Origin: Dyadobacter sp. CY261
GTDB lineage: Bacteria > Bacteroidota > Bacteroidia > Cytophagales > Spirosomataceae
NCBI RefSeq assembly: GCF_021440085.1
Contig: NZ_JAKCPW010000018.1
Location: 1-64,000 of the forward strand
DNA length: 64,000 nucleotides
Reading direction: 5' to 3'
Shown: positions 24,622 to 33,298 of the stretch, in pieces
How the letters are laid out: each line of letters opens with the position of its first letter
Numbering within the stretch: position 1 is the stretch's first letter
Program-made: the position numbers and the translations under genes
Notes under the pieces: model-generated
What the model was told of the DNA's origin: nothing
Database searches by the model: none
What the model saw: only the letters and a program-made list of their open reading frames with translations

Positions 24622-27204
24622 CTATTTTACAATTCCCAGTTTCAATGCTTCATGAACGGCTTTTACGCGGGAGCTTACATTGAGCTTTAATAATAATGCT
24701 GATATGTGATGGTCGACAGTTTTGGCCGAAATGAAAAGCTTTTCTGCAATTTCTCTATTTTGCATGCCAGTTCGGAGGTGATGTAAAACGTCCAGTTCGC
24801 GAGTGGTAAGTTGGGCGGAATTCGAGCGGGTGCTTAGTCGTTTACCCCGAGGGATCTTTTTCAGCCCTACAGAACGCATGGATTGCCGCATTTTGTCATA
24901 AACCGTATCGGCGCCGAGTTTTTGCACAATTGTCAGCGCCTGTTTCATGTCATCTTCGTCCCCGTCAAACAGCGTCAGGGCATATTCGTAAGGGCAGCCG
25001 AGCTTCTCCCAATAAGCGGCCGACAACCTTTCTTGATCGTGCCGATGATCAGATCCTTCTGTAAGAATGTAATCTTTTCTAGCGCGTTTAAGCCAAAAAA
25101 ACAGCTTGTTATCATCTGTGATTTTCTTCGTTTGTCGGATCATTTGCACTACCCGATCCAGGACCGCTGTTTCAACAAGGATAGCTCCCAATAGCCACTC
25201 ATACTCCAGCAATGCTGATAAAGCAGGAATAATCCGGTGCAGTTCCATCGTATCAAAAGCGATAGTCCTGGCCTCAGACAATAGTTCCAATGCGCCTGGC
25301 TCTCCGCGCCGTAATTTTAAAAGTCCAAAAGTCACCAGTGCACCAGCCTTGATTACAGGGAGCAAATCCTCCGTTTCCAGAAGAATATTTGCCAGCTCGT
25401 AAGCCTCATTCCAGGCACCCGTTTCCAGGCAAAGCCGGGCTTTATAACCCACCATATACAACCGGAGCGAATCCATGTCCCGCTCCTGACAATACAGAAT
25501 ACCTAAATTCAGATTCTCATTGGCAACATCATAAAGCTTCATGGATACAGCGTTGCTCCCCAAGGCCGTGTATGCACGGGCGACGTGCTCGTGAAAGGAA
25601 TGTTTGAGGGCAATTTTAAGACTTTGCTGTAAAAATGACATCCCCTCGGACACTGAATTGTAATCTGTCATCAGCGAGGAGCCAATGCTGTTCAAAGCAT
25701 GTGCGAGCGTCTCCTGATCGTTTATCTCATGTGCCACTTCGCTTGCTTTTTGTCCCCAGTCAAGACATTCGTCAGTCTGGTCGACCAGCATTTTTAGCAT
25801 GGCCATGTTACTATAAGCCATTGCTTTGGCTCGGGAGGCTTGGGTGCTTTGCAATATTTCCACAGCCATGATACCAAACTCTTCGGCCCGGCTTCGGTGG
25901 CCTTCATACCACCAGAGCCGTGACAAAAAACGCAGGTTATCCCCAATCTTTTCTATATTTCGCTGCTCCTTCCAAAAATCCAACGCTTGTTCCGTGTAGC
26001 TGATCGCTTCCTTATGCTGGTGTATCAAATAACACTCATATGCGTACAATTCGTGGTATTCAGCAAGTTTTTCTTGGGCGATATATCTTTTATGTTCAAT
26101 GGCAAGGCAATACAATCTTGCAGCATCTGCATGCGCGCCTGCCACAGCCGACTTATATGCCGCCATAGGCGCATACCGGGCAATTAGCTCAGCGGCTCCT
26201 GCATTTTTAGCATGGTGAATGATTCGCTCGACTTCCTGATTTTGTTCAAACGCTTCCAGGAACATGGACAAGATCTGCCTGTTCAGCGTGGTCCGGAGGA
26301 ATGGGGTCAGAGATGCCTCTATGGTTTGACTATAAAGCTGATGCTTGAAGAAGATCAGCCCGTTCCTCACAACTAGGATTTTTGAATCAAAACAATATTT
26401 AACGGCCTCCTTATACCTCGGCTGTAATTGTTCAAGATACTGCACTTCGAAGCCGGCAGGGAAGATGGAGAGCATTTCCCACAGCATTTTTGTATCTTCA
26501 TCCTGGCGGTTATAAACCGATAAAATGGAGTCCCGGATATTCTCTGGGACACCTCTGCTGTAACTGGCAAGGATCTCAGTTACGTAAAATGGGTTTCCAC
26601 CGGTAATGTTGTAAACTTCTTCACCGCTGTAACCCTTCGCAGCGGCCATAGTTTCCACTACCTGGCGCGAGAAAGGTTCCAGCTGAAGTCTTGTCAGGGA
26701 ATCTGCGTAAAGTTGGCCCAGCACATTTCGTAGAGGATGTCGGGCGTGCACTTCGTCGTCGCGGTAAGTGAGGATAAAAAGGCATTTGAGCTGACTGATC
26801 CGCCTGCCAAGAAATTTAATGAAGTCAAGCGTAGCTTCATCAGCCCAGTGAATATCTTCAAATACGACTACGACCCCTTTATTCTCTCTATGCAATTCCT
26901 GCAAAACATGATAAAAGAGGGCCGTCCGGTCGTCGACATTGATCTGTGTTTCCGGAAGGCCTCTTCGCAGCTGGATCCACAGATCATGCAGTGGCGCAAG
27001 CGGCCGTGGGCTGAAAAGGGCATCACACATTCCCCAGTATACGTTATATTGAGGTTTAATACTTTTGCAGAAGACATTAACCAGTGTAGTTTTTCCGATA
27101 CCAGGTTCGCCTGTCACGAGAACGCATTGGCCTTCGCCGCTCAATGTCTGTTCAAATTTGTCATTAATTGTGGCCAATAATGCCGCTCTCTCGATAAGTT
27201 CCAT
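24622..27204 (-). CDS. Large ATP-binding LuxR-family regulator (LAL/MalT-like)
   Basis: An 860-residue signal-integrating regulator. The N-terminal AAA-type ATPase shows Walker A GEPGIGKTT at 32-40 and Walker B VVVFEDIHWAD near 111-121, then ILTYRDDEVHARHPL. The middle (about 330-760) is made of helical TPR-like repeats (for example EAISYTEQALDFWKEQRN). The last ~65 residues are a LuxR helix-turn-helix: LTTRELDVLHHLRTGMQNRE, IAEKLFISAKTVDHHIS. Such proteins bind a ligand with the repeat region and need ATP. It is divergent from the lipocalin-like gene 115 bases away, a likely target. An open stretch of about 25 codons follows the stop in the same frame and is not assigned. Confidence 0.9.
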   Translation of the reverse strand: MELIERAALLATINDKFEQTLSGEGQCVLVTGEPGIGKTTLVNVFCKSIKPQYNVYWGMCDALFSPRPLAPLHDLWIQLRRGLPETQINVDDRTALFYHVLQELHRENKGVVVVFEDIHWADEATLDFIKFLGRRISQLKCLFILTYRDDEVHARHPLRNVLGQLYADSLTRLQLEPFSRQVVETMAAAKGYSGEEVYNITGGNPFYVTEILASYSRGVPENIRDSILSVYNRQDEDTKMLWEMLSIFPAGFEVQYLEQLQPRYKEAVKYCFDSKILVVRNGLIFFKHQLYSQTIEASLTPFLRTTLNRQILSMFLEAFEQNQEVERIIHHAKNAGAAELIARYAPMAAYKSAVAGAHADAARLYCLAIEHKRYIAQEKLAEYHELYAYECYLIHQHKEAISYTEQALDFWKEQRNIEKIGDNLRFLSRLWWYEGHRSRAEEFGIMAVEILQSTQASRAKAMAYSNMAMLKMLVDQTDECLDWGQKASEVAHEINDQETLAHALNSIGSSLMTDYNSVSEGMSFLQQSLKIALKHSFHEHVARAYTALGSNAVSMKLYDVANENLNLGILYCQERDMDSLRLYMVGYKARLCLETGAWNEAYELANILLETEDLLPVIKAGALVTFGLLKLRRGEPGALELLSEARTIAFDTMELHRIIPALSALLEYEWLLGAILVETAVLDRVVQMIRQTKKITDDNKLFFWLKRARKDYILTEGSDHRHDQERLSAAYWEKLGCPYEYALTLFDGDEDDMKQALTIVQKLGADTVYDKMRQSMRSVGLKKIPRGKRLSTRSNSAQLTTRELDVLHHLRTGMQNREIAEKLFISAKTVDHHISALLLKLNVSSRVKAVHEALKLGIVK

Positions 27205-27319
27205 GGCGCTAATTGGGAGAATAAGACTCGAAATTAGCGTAAAATGGGTAATAACTCCGATACCAGAAACTAAAATTCGCCCTTATTTTGTCGCAAGAAA
27301 AAATTAAATCTGCTAGAAA

Positions 27320-27790
27320 ATGAGCCCTATTCTTCCTGCTCCTTCCGGGAATCTTCACAATGAAATGCTGGGAATCTGGTGGCTGTTGTCGCGGACAGAC
27401 TGGACCCAAGAAGGTCAGCTCCGTATTGATCCGATTTTGGGACGGGATCCCGTTGGCATCCTGTCCTACGCCACGACCCATTTTGCTGCCCAGTTTAGCA
27501 GGCGCGATCGGGCAGTTCAAGCTTCTGTGTCAAATTCCAAGGCGAGCCAGAACAATACAGCGGCACTGGATGGGTATGACGCCTATTTTGGAACATATGA
27601 GGTAAATGAATCCACTGGCATTGTGGCTCATACATTAATAGGCTCCGTTGTCCCCTCTAATGTCGGCCTGACCGTATTTCGAGATTTACGGGTACAGAAC
27701 GACCAACTGACGATCCAACTCACAACAACCAGTGCGCATGAAGAGTCGATCATCCGTACCTTGGTATGGAAAAGGATGCTGAATTTCTAG
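27320..27790 (+). CDS. Lipocalin-like domain protein
   Basis: A 156-residue protein without a signal peptide. It has the N-terminal G-x-W of a lipocalin-like fold (LGIWWLLSRTDW), followed by PVGILSYATTHFAAQFSRRD, GTYEVNESTGIVAHTLIGS and a final TLVWKRML, which together resemble the 'lipocalin-like' family often found beside regulators in soil bacteria. The ligand is unknown. It is divergent from the LAL regulator gene and probably controlled by it. The ATG at 27320 gives a natural family start; a later ATG at 27362 is possible. Confidence 0.7.
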   Translation: MSPILPAPSGNLHNEMLGIWWLLSRTDWTQEGQLRIDPILGRDPVGILSYATTHFAAQFSRRDRAVQASVSNSKASQNNTAALDGYDAYFGTYEVNESTGIVAHTLIGSVVPSNVGLTVFRDLRVQNDQLTIQLTTTSAHEESIIRTLVWKRMLNF

Positions 27791-27868
27791 TAATGATTTC
27801 ACCGTTTTGTATGATTGCAGATTGTACAACCATAGAAATCCGCGCCAAGCAGCCTCCAAAAAATTCCT

Positions 27869-27888
27869 TTCTTAAACCAGTTTAAGAA
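27869..27888. promoter_or_regulatory. 20-bp palindrome, candidate operator
   Basis: TTCTTAAACCAGTTTAAGAA is symmetrical over 9+9 bases around CA. It is 50 bases upstream of the small gene that precedes the HD-domain gene. Confidence 0.4.
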
Positions 27889-27938
27889 CTTGCTCGGTGG
27901 TCTTATCGAAATTTGTGTCAGAAACAAAACAAAGGCCA

Positions 27939-28082
27939 ATGGAAAAAGTAATCAGACAGCTCATAGACATCTGGAAAGAAGAGCCGCTGTATTGGGATCA
28001 TATTGCAGGGATCGACAAGCGACTCTATGTATCATCAGTACCGCCCAGTCATTGTGAGTACCTTCAAAAAATGCAACCATGA
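27939..28082 (+). CDS. Small protein of unknown function, coupled to the HD gene
   Basis: A 47-residue frame (MEKVIRQLIDIWKEEPLYW and on to YLQKMQP). Its stop overlaps the HD-gene start as ATGA, the usual form of translational coupling, which argues that it is translated. An ATG 14 codons upstream is also possible. The sequence has no signal or membrane segment and I do not recognise it. It could also be the stump of a larger protein or a leader peptide. Confidence 0.4.
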   Translation: MEKVIRQLIDIWKEEPLYWDHIAGIDKRLYVSSVPPSHCEYLQKMQP

Positions 28083-28729
28083 GCACTAAGTTTCAAAAAG
28101 TTGTTGCCGGCGTAAAAATTCCCGATAGCACAATAGCAAAACAAGCCACCGAGCTATTGCTCGAGCACGGTACAGAATTCCTCTTCAATCATTCCTTGCG
28201 GACATTTTTATTTGCCTCCCTGAATGGGCAGCGGGATGAAGTTCGGTATGACCCTGAGCTGTTGTATGTCAGTTCGGTCTTTCACGACCTGGGGCTAACG
28301 CCGCATTACAGCAGTCCTGATAAGAGATTTGAAGTGGACGGTGCCAATGCTGCGCGTAGTTTCCTGGCGAGCCATGGACTTGCACCGCAGACGCTCCAAC
28401 TGGTTTGGGATGCAATCGCCCTGCATACAACACCGGGAATTGCAGAGCATAAGGAAGCGGAAGTTGCCTTGCTAAATTATGGGGTGGCCCTGGATGTAGT
28501 TGGCAGAGGCTACGGGCAACTATCCGAAAAAGACCGCCAGGATATCGTCAGCCAGTTTCCGCGCACCGGCTTTAAAAAACAAATCATCCCGACCTTCTTC
28601 GAAGGCTTTAAACATAAAACGGATACTACGTACGGAAATATCAATGCCGATATCTGCGCATTTATGATACCGAATTTTGAAAGAAAGGATTTTTGCGATT
28701 CGATCCTTCATTCGCCCTGGAATGAGTAA
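28079..28729 (+). CDS. HD-domain phosphohydrolase-like protein (cyanamide hydratase-like)
   Basis: A 216-residue metal-dependent HD-superfamily protein. The metal ligands are seen as His38 (FNHSLRTF), His69/Asp70 (SVFHDLGLTPHY) and a later Asp (near ALDVVGRG). The closest pattern I can recall is the small HD family that includes fungal cyanamide hydratase and related bacterial proteins, with the stretch DAIALHTTPGIAEH. A true function cannot be assigned from sequence. It is translationally coupled to the small gene upstream. No transport or signal sequence is present. Confidence 0.8.
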   Translation: MSTKFQKVVAGVKIPDSTIAKQATELLLEHGTEFLFNHSLRTFLFASLNGQRDEVRYDPELLYVSSVFHDLGLTPHYSSPDKRFEVDGANAARSFLASHGLAPQTLQLVWDAIALHTTPGIAEHKEAEVALLNYGVALDVVGRGYGQLSEKDRQDIVSQFPRTGFKKQIIPTFFEGFKHKTDTTYGNINADICAFMIPNFERKDFCDSILHSPWNE

Positions 28730-29031
28730 ATGACATTCGGCTGCTTAACGTTGGTGCTCGTATTTCCATCACAATCGATTGACTTTAGATTTTTGATGTC
28801 CTCCCTATGAAATAAGACGTTACCTGGGGTTTTCTTTTCCATGTATGTCAATTATCATTGGAAGTTAAAGCTTCGTCCCAAACCGGGCAAATCGGATCAT
28901 CAGCGCCTTCAGTGGCTTGTCAAACGGATCAAGGATCTCTAAAAAGGTTTTGTGACCGTTAGGTTCGTTAGTGGAATATTTATTTATTTGAAAGGCATAG
29001 TTTAACCACCTTTCAAATAATAGTTATTGAA
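28730..29031 (+). other. Intergenic region with a 33-codon frame and an inverted repeat
   Basis: The only open frame of note is 28841-28942 (MYVNYHWKLKLRPKPGK, then QRLQWLVKRIKDL), basic and unrecognised; it could be a small protein or a scrap. The right end holds the inverted repeat in front of the lipoprotein gene. Nothing else is visible. Confidence 0.4.
28982..29018. promoter_or_regulatory. 12-bp inverted repeat before the lipoprotein gene
   Basis: TTATTTGAAAGG and CCTTTCAAATAA are perfect complements 13 bases apart, ending 13 bases before the ATG of the lipoprotein gene. It could be an operator or a leader hairpin that covers the start. Confidence 0.45.
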
Positions 29032-29670
29032 ATGAAAAATGAAAAGGTTCTCTTGAGTGTGCTCCTAACCAGTTTGTTCTTGGCTTGCGGCAAACCAGGT
29101 AAGGCCGATACATCGGCAACGAAGCCGGTGCGCAAGGTAGAGAGCATCGACTTACAAGATGCCCACACAGTTCAAAATGTGGCACCGGACACGATTGATC
29201 TGAGCAAAATCTCTGTCAGCAATAAAGAGCTGGCACCTTTCCCTGTCTTTAATCCTCCAACGGGCTTGGCAGCTCTGAATAAGCCCATTACGCGAGATTT
29301 TGACAAACTTTTTTTCCCAACGCGTGAAGGGATGGTTTTGCTTGAAGGGAAGGTATACAAAACATTTATCACAAGCGTTGAAGGTCGGGAATGGTCATTG
29401 CCCTATTTTGAAAAAAGTTACAGGGAATTGATCACATCGGCGGGTGGGGTGCTCATCTTCCAGGGAAAGGTAGCGCAGCAAGAGCTGGACCGCATCAAAG
29501 ATGAAGCGACGTATTTTGGTGAGGAAGGTTCGATAGACTATCCCAACACTTTGGTGAGAGTTTACGCAATCCGTAGAAAAGATGGAGATCACTTGTTTGT
29601 TCAGATGTCAGGATATAGTGCTGGCGCTTCCATTCAAATCCTGCAATTGCCGAAGGCGGAGAAGAAGTGA
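29032..29670 (+). CDS. Lipoprotein of unknown function
   Basis: A 212-residue protein with a lipoprotein signal: KVLLSVLLTSLFLAC, lipobox Cys19, then GKPGKADTS. A flexible, polar linker to about residue 60 is followed by a mixed alpha/beta region (FDKLFFPTREGMVLLEGKVY, TFITSVEGREWSLPYFEKSY, YPNTLVRVYAIRRKDGDHLF). I do not recognise the family. It is probably anchored to the inner face of the outer membrane. An inverted repeat just before the start and a hairpin after the stop frame it as a single gene. Confidence 0.75.
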   Translation: MKNEKVLLSVLLTSLFLACGKPGKADTSATKPVRKVESIDLQDAHTVQNVAPDTIDLSKISVSNKELAPFPVFNPPTGLAALNKPITRDFDKLFFPTREGMVLLEGKVYKTFITSVEGREWSLPYFEKSYRELITSAGGVLIFQGKVAQQELDRIKDEATYFGEEGSIDYPNTLVRVYAIRRKDGDHLFVQMSGYSAGASIQILQLPKAEKK

Positions 29671-29692
29671 CGAGTAATTTTGAAATGTTGTT

Positions 29693-29728
29693 TCAGATTG
29701 GGCCTTATTGTAGCAAGGCCTAATCTGA
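29693..29728. terminator. Hairpin after the lipoprotein gene
   Basis: TCAGATTGGGCCTT and AAGGCCTAATCTGA pair over 14 bases with one G-T, with an 8-base loop. It stands between two convergent genes, 22 bases past the lipoprotein stop. No long T-run follows. Confidence 0.5.
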
Positions 29729-29810
29729 AGTCCGGATGAAAAGGCAGGCTTTGATAAGTACCTGTGGCCTTGCCCAAAACAGGAAATTGAACCCCATCAA
29801 GTTGCTCGCG

Positions 29811-30512
29811 TTACAACCCAAGTTTGAGTTTAACCACATTCTTATAAGTATCCCCTACCGGCAAATACTGCCCCCTGATTACAATTTTGGCTTTTTCAAT
29901 ATAGTCTATTTGGCTAATGCTAACAATATAAGACTTATGGATCCGTACAAAGCATTCATCTGGCAGTATTTGCTCCATGTTTTTCATTCTTTCAAGTGTC
30001 ATTAGCTTCCCCGTTGTAAGATAGAAGATGAGATAGTCCCCAAGTCCTTCGATATAAAGAATGGTAGAAAAATCAGTCTTGTGAACTTTGTATTCCGTTC
30101 TGAGCAGCAGGTATCCGGAGCATTGTTCCCCAACCGCTGACCTGATGCGCTGCTTCGCCTTAGCAATGGCTACAAGAAAGCGTTCGAAGGTTATTGGTTT
30201 CAAAAGATAGTCGATCACATCATACTGATACCCTTCCAAAGCATATTCTGTATAAGCCGTGGTGAATATGACTTTTGTTTCATGGTTTTTCAACGATTTC
30301 ATTAATTCGATACCGGTCATCTCTGGCATCTGTATATCCAGCAAAACAAGGTCTGCCGATCCATTATTAATGGCATTAAGTGCCTGATGAGCACTCGTCG
30401 TTTGCAGCACGAGCTGAAGCCCTGGGGTTTTCTTAACGTAGCCCGACAATAACCGGATTGCCGGATGCTCATCATCAACGACAATACACCGCATCAGTCT
30501 GTTACTTTCCAT
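29811..30512 (-). CDS. LytTR-family response regulator
   Basis: A 233-residue response regulator. The receiver domain has the acidic pair VVDDE near 11-15, the phosphoacceptor Asp59 in LVLLDIQMPEMTG and the Lys in YLLKPITFERF. The C-terminal half is a LytTR DNA-binding domain (SGYLLLRTEYKVHKTDF, ILYIEGLGDYLIFYL, FVRIHKSYIV). The start overlaps the last 11 bases of the sensor-kinase gene; an ATG six codons later is also possible. It pairs with that kinase and is divergent, through the kinase, from the first serine hydrolase gene, a possible target. Confidence 0.92.
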   Translation of the reverse strand: MESNRLMRCIVVDDEHPAIRLLSGYVKKTPGLQLVLQTTSAHQALNAINNGSADLVLLDIQMPEMTGIELMKSLKNHETKVIFTTAYTEYALEGYQYDVIDYLLKPITFERFLVAIAKAKQRIRSAVGEQCSGYLLLRTEYKVHKTDFSTILYIEGLGDYLIFYLTTGKLMTLERMKNMEQILPDECFVRIHKSYIVSISQIDYIEKAKIVIRGQYLPVGDTYKNVVKLKLGL

Positions 30513-31509
30513 ACCGTATTTGCAGTTTTACAACAAAAAGATTGTCAACATCTGAAATTTCCAACCGGTGAAGGCCCGGATAAAGCAAGTTCAGTCGCTG
30601 TTTAACATTGGTAAGGCCAATGCCTCCGGTTATATCCTTTCTGTTGGTGCCGATTATATTCGTACAGCTAAAATTTAAATGATGTAGATCACTGGTAATC
30701 TCGATTTTCAGCCAGTTCTCTTTGATGCTTACCTGTCCGTGTTTGAATGCATTCTCAACAAACGGGATCAATAAGAACGGGGGAATTTGAGCTGTTTCGT
30801 CACCGCAATTTTGCGTAACCTCGACCATCGACGGGTACTCGAAACGAAGCTGTTGTAAAGCAATGTACTTTTCGAGGTAGCTGATTTCGGTCGTTAAGAG
30901 CACTCTTTCATTTCCGTAGTACAACATATATCGCAACAACTCGGACAATCCGGATATGGCAGGTAAGGCAAGTGTATTTTGTTCATACACCAGCGAGTAG
31001 ATGTTATTGAGATGATTGAAGAGGAAATGCGGATTAATTTGTGAGCGCAGTAAAGACAATTCAGTCTGGCGGTTTTGCAGCTGCAGTTCTACCTGCTGCA
31101 AATCTTTGTACTGCGTATACCTGACCAGATAAAATATGGTTGCGAAGACTACCTGTGCACTGACCGGAATAATAACAAATTGAAAATAGCGGCTCATCCG
31201 CACATCTTGAAAAAGCCTTGTCCAAAAGAGTGCGCAAAAGAATGCTGCCGTGCAGACTAGCAGCAGCGCTACAAAAAGGGACAGGTATTTTTTTCGCGGA
31301 TGAAACCAACATAACAATAAATAAGTACCCAGCGCCAGCAAATAATAGATTAGTATGTCGCCTGAAAATTGCACCCACTCCGCCAGGCTATGGCTACCTT
31401 CCGAAAAAGAAAAACGGCCGCGTACCAGTCCGGGTAACTGCCTGGCAACAATTGCCAGCACATAAAAAGTCAAAAACGTGAAAGAGAATAAGGGCACTCT
31501 TTTCTTCAT
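30502..31509 (-). CDS. LytS-type sensor histidine kinase
   Basis: A 335-residue membrane kinase. The N-terminal ~150 residues hold four hydrophobic segments (for example FLTFYVLAIVA, ILIYYLLALGTYLLLCW, LLLVCTAAFFCALFW, QFVIIPVSAQVVFATIFYL), without a periplasmic sensor domain. A short coiled coil (LQQVELQLQNRQTELSLLRS) leads to the phosphoacceptor motif INPHFLFNHLNNIYSL, and the ATP-binding part carries PFVENAFKHGQ and TGGIGLTNVKQRL. It is the HisKA-less 'His_kinase' type that partners LytTR regulators. The signal is unknown. Gene order kinase then regulator with an overlap indicates an operon. Confidence 0.92.
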   Translation of the reverse strand: MKKRVPLFSFTFLTFYVLAIVARQLPGLVRGRFSFSEGSHSLAEWVQFSGDILIYYLLALGTYLLLCWFHPRKKYLSLFVALLLVCTAAFFCALFWTRLFQDVRMSRYFQFVIIPVSAQVVFATIFYLVRYTQYKDLQQVELQLQNRQTELSLLRSQINPHFLFNHLNNIYSLVYEQNTLALPAISGLSELLRYMLYYGNERVLLTTEISYLEKYIALQQLRFEYPSMVEVTQNCGDETAQIPPFLLIPFVENAFKHGQVSIKENWLKIEITSDLHHLNFSCTNIIGTNRKDITGGIGLTNVKQRLNLLYPGLHRLEISDVDNLFVVKLQIRYGK

Positions 31510-31648
31510 AAATCAAAGTTACCACAAATTATACGCGCTTGTGTGATAAGTAACAGCCTGTTCGTCGAGGTGTTTAGGCAGTTAAACGAGTTCTCAAGTT
31601 TTGGATATTCCGGGAGCCTACCTTGGTCAAAATTTAAAACAAACGATC

Positions 31649-33193
31649 ATGAAATTTCGCTTTCCCCTGTTAGGCCTGTTATCGCTGTGCCCGGTATTTT
31701 TGCTAGCCCAGCCCAAGTCAATTGATACCTATTTTGAAGAACTGGGACGACTCAGGCAGCATAACGGCAATATCCTAGTGGCTGAGAATGGACGGGCGGT
31801 TGTAAACTTTTCTTCGGGTTATGCCGACTTCCGCACGCAAAAGCCAAACACACCCACATCACATTTTAACCTGGCTTCCATATCAAAAGTGATTACAGCA
31901 ACCGCTGTTTTGCAGTTACGGGATAAAGGAAAATTCAGTCTGGATGACGCTGTGATTCAGTATCTACCTGATTTTCCATACAACGACATCAAGATCCGGC
32001 ATTTATTAACGCATACCTCAGGGCTTCCCGACCTGGAACTGTTCGAAGCGCTGGTGAAAAACTATCCCGACACCATTATCACAAACCGTAATGTGTTGCC
32101 GGAGCTTCGCAGTTGGAAACGTGCGCTGTACTTTAAACCCGGCGATGAATTTCGCTATTGTAATACAGAGTACAATGTGCTTGCCCTGTTGGTTGAGAAA
32201 GCAGGCGGCATGCCTTTCCAAGCCTACCTGGCGAAATATATTTTCGCCCCCGCCGGGATGAAAGACACCTACCTGACCGGGCCTGCCAACCAAAAAGCAG
32301 ATATTCTGGTTGCGCAACCACAAATGAAGCCACATCCGGGATACGATTCTACTTTTGTAGCAGTCGATTCCATTAAGCGCTTCAGATACCTTACCTACAA
32401 TAACAGTGGCACCATAGGGCAAGGTGGTGTAATGAGCACAACCACAGATATGCTCAGGTTTGACCAGGCTTACTTTAACGGTAAACTGCTTAAAGCAAGT
32501 ACCATGCAGGAAGCGATGACACCCGTCAAATTAAACAATGGCACCGTCCATTATGCCGACCGGATGGACACCATGGACGGTGAAGGAAAGATGGCTTATG
32601 GTTTGGGTTGGGAAATTTTTGAGCAGGCCAATTTCGGCAAATCCGTTGGACATGGCGGATTTAAATTTGGGCTGGCCACCTTTTATCTACATAACCTGGC
32701 AAAAAACCAAACCATTATCGGCTTCGATAACACGGCTGGTAGTGAATTCGGGCGGTTCATTACCTCAGCGCTATCATTACTGAACAACAAACCCCCAATG
32801 GTATTCAGAACCAGCCGTTCCCTGGTGACGCTGTATGGCATGTCACTGGTCAAAGCAGGGGCCGATCATGCCGCGGCTGTCTTTAATGCCAATAAGGCCA
32901 ATACTACTGCTTACTATTTAAGCGAGGGAGAAATGAATGATCTTGGCTATAATCTGTTCTACATGACCTCTATGCCAGGCCACCGCGACATGGCCCTTGA
33001 AGTATTCAAGCTAGCGACCTTTATCTTCCCTAATAGTTATAATACTTATGACAGCTACGGGCAATTGCTGAAAGACAGTGGTAAAAAACAAGACGCTATA
33101 CTGATGTATAAAAAATCAATTGAATTGAACCCAGATAACCAGGATGGGAAAAGAGTTTTAAGCCAGCTATTGAACCCCAAGGATGGGGAATAA
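31649..33193 (+). CDS. Serine hydrolase (class C beta-lactamase-like) with C-terminal TPR-like module
   Basis: A 514-residue exported protein with a signal peptide (MKFRFPLLGLLSLCPVFLLAQ). The serine-hydrolase domain has the nucleophile Ser77 and Lys80 in NLASISKVIT, the Tyr-x-Asn motif in FRYCNTEYN and, in place of KTG, HGG in SVGHGGFKFG. Around residue 435 a second domain starts: ALEVFKLATFIFPNSYNTYD, then KDSGKKQDAILMYKKSIELN, a TPR-like hairpin. The same module ends two other proteins in this region. Such hydrolases act on D-amino-acid peptides or esters; beta-lactam hydrolysis is not implied. The ATG at 31649 begins the signal peptide. It is divergent from the LytS/LytTR pair. Confidence 0.88.
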   Translation: MKFRFPLLGLLSLCPVFLLAQPKSIDTYFEELGRLRQHNGNILVAENGRAVVNFSSGYADFRTQKPNTPTSHFNLASISKVITATAVLQLRDKGKFSLDDAVIQYLPDFPYNDIKIRHLLTHTSGLPDLELFEALVKNYPDTIITNRNVLPELRSWKRALYFKPGDEFRYCNTEYNVLALLVEKAGGMPFQAYLAKYIFAPAGMKDTYLTGPANQKADILVAQPQMKPHPGYDSTFVAVDSIKRFRYLTYNNSGTIGQGGVMSTTTDMLRFDQAYFNGKLLKASTMQEAMTPVKLNNGTVHYADRMDTMDGEGKMAYGLGWEIFEQANFGKSVGHGGFKFGLATFYLHNLAKNQTIIGFDNTAGSEFGRFITSALSLLNNKPPMVFRTSRSLVTLYGMSLVKAGADHAAAVFNANKANTTAYYLSEGEMNDLGYNLFYMTSMPGHRDMALEVFKLATFIFPNSYNTYDSYGQLLKDSGKKQDAILMYKKSIELNPDNQDGKRVLSQLLNPKDGE

Positions 33194-33298
33194 TGGCACC
33201 CCCACTTCAGTATGAAGAGCACCATTTCTTAATTCCGTTCAATTTCCTGTGAATCTATGCGATATTTGTGAAAGTGTATGCCGTAATTAAAAATACCA

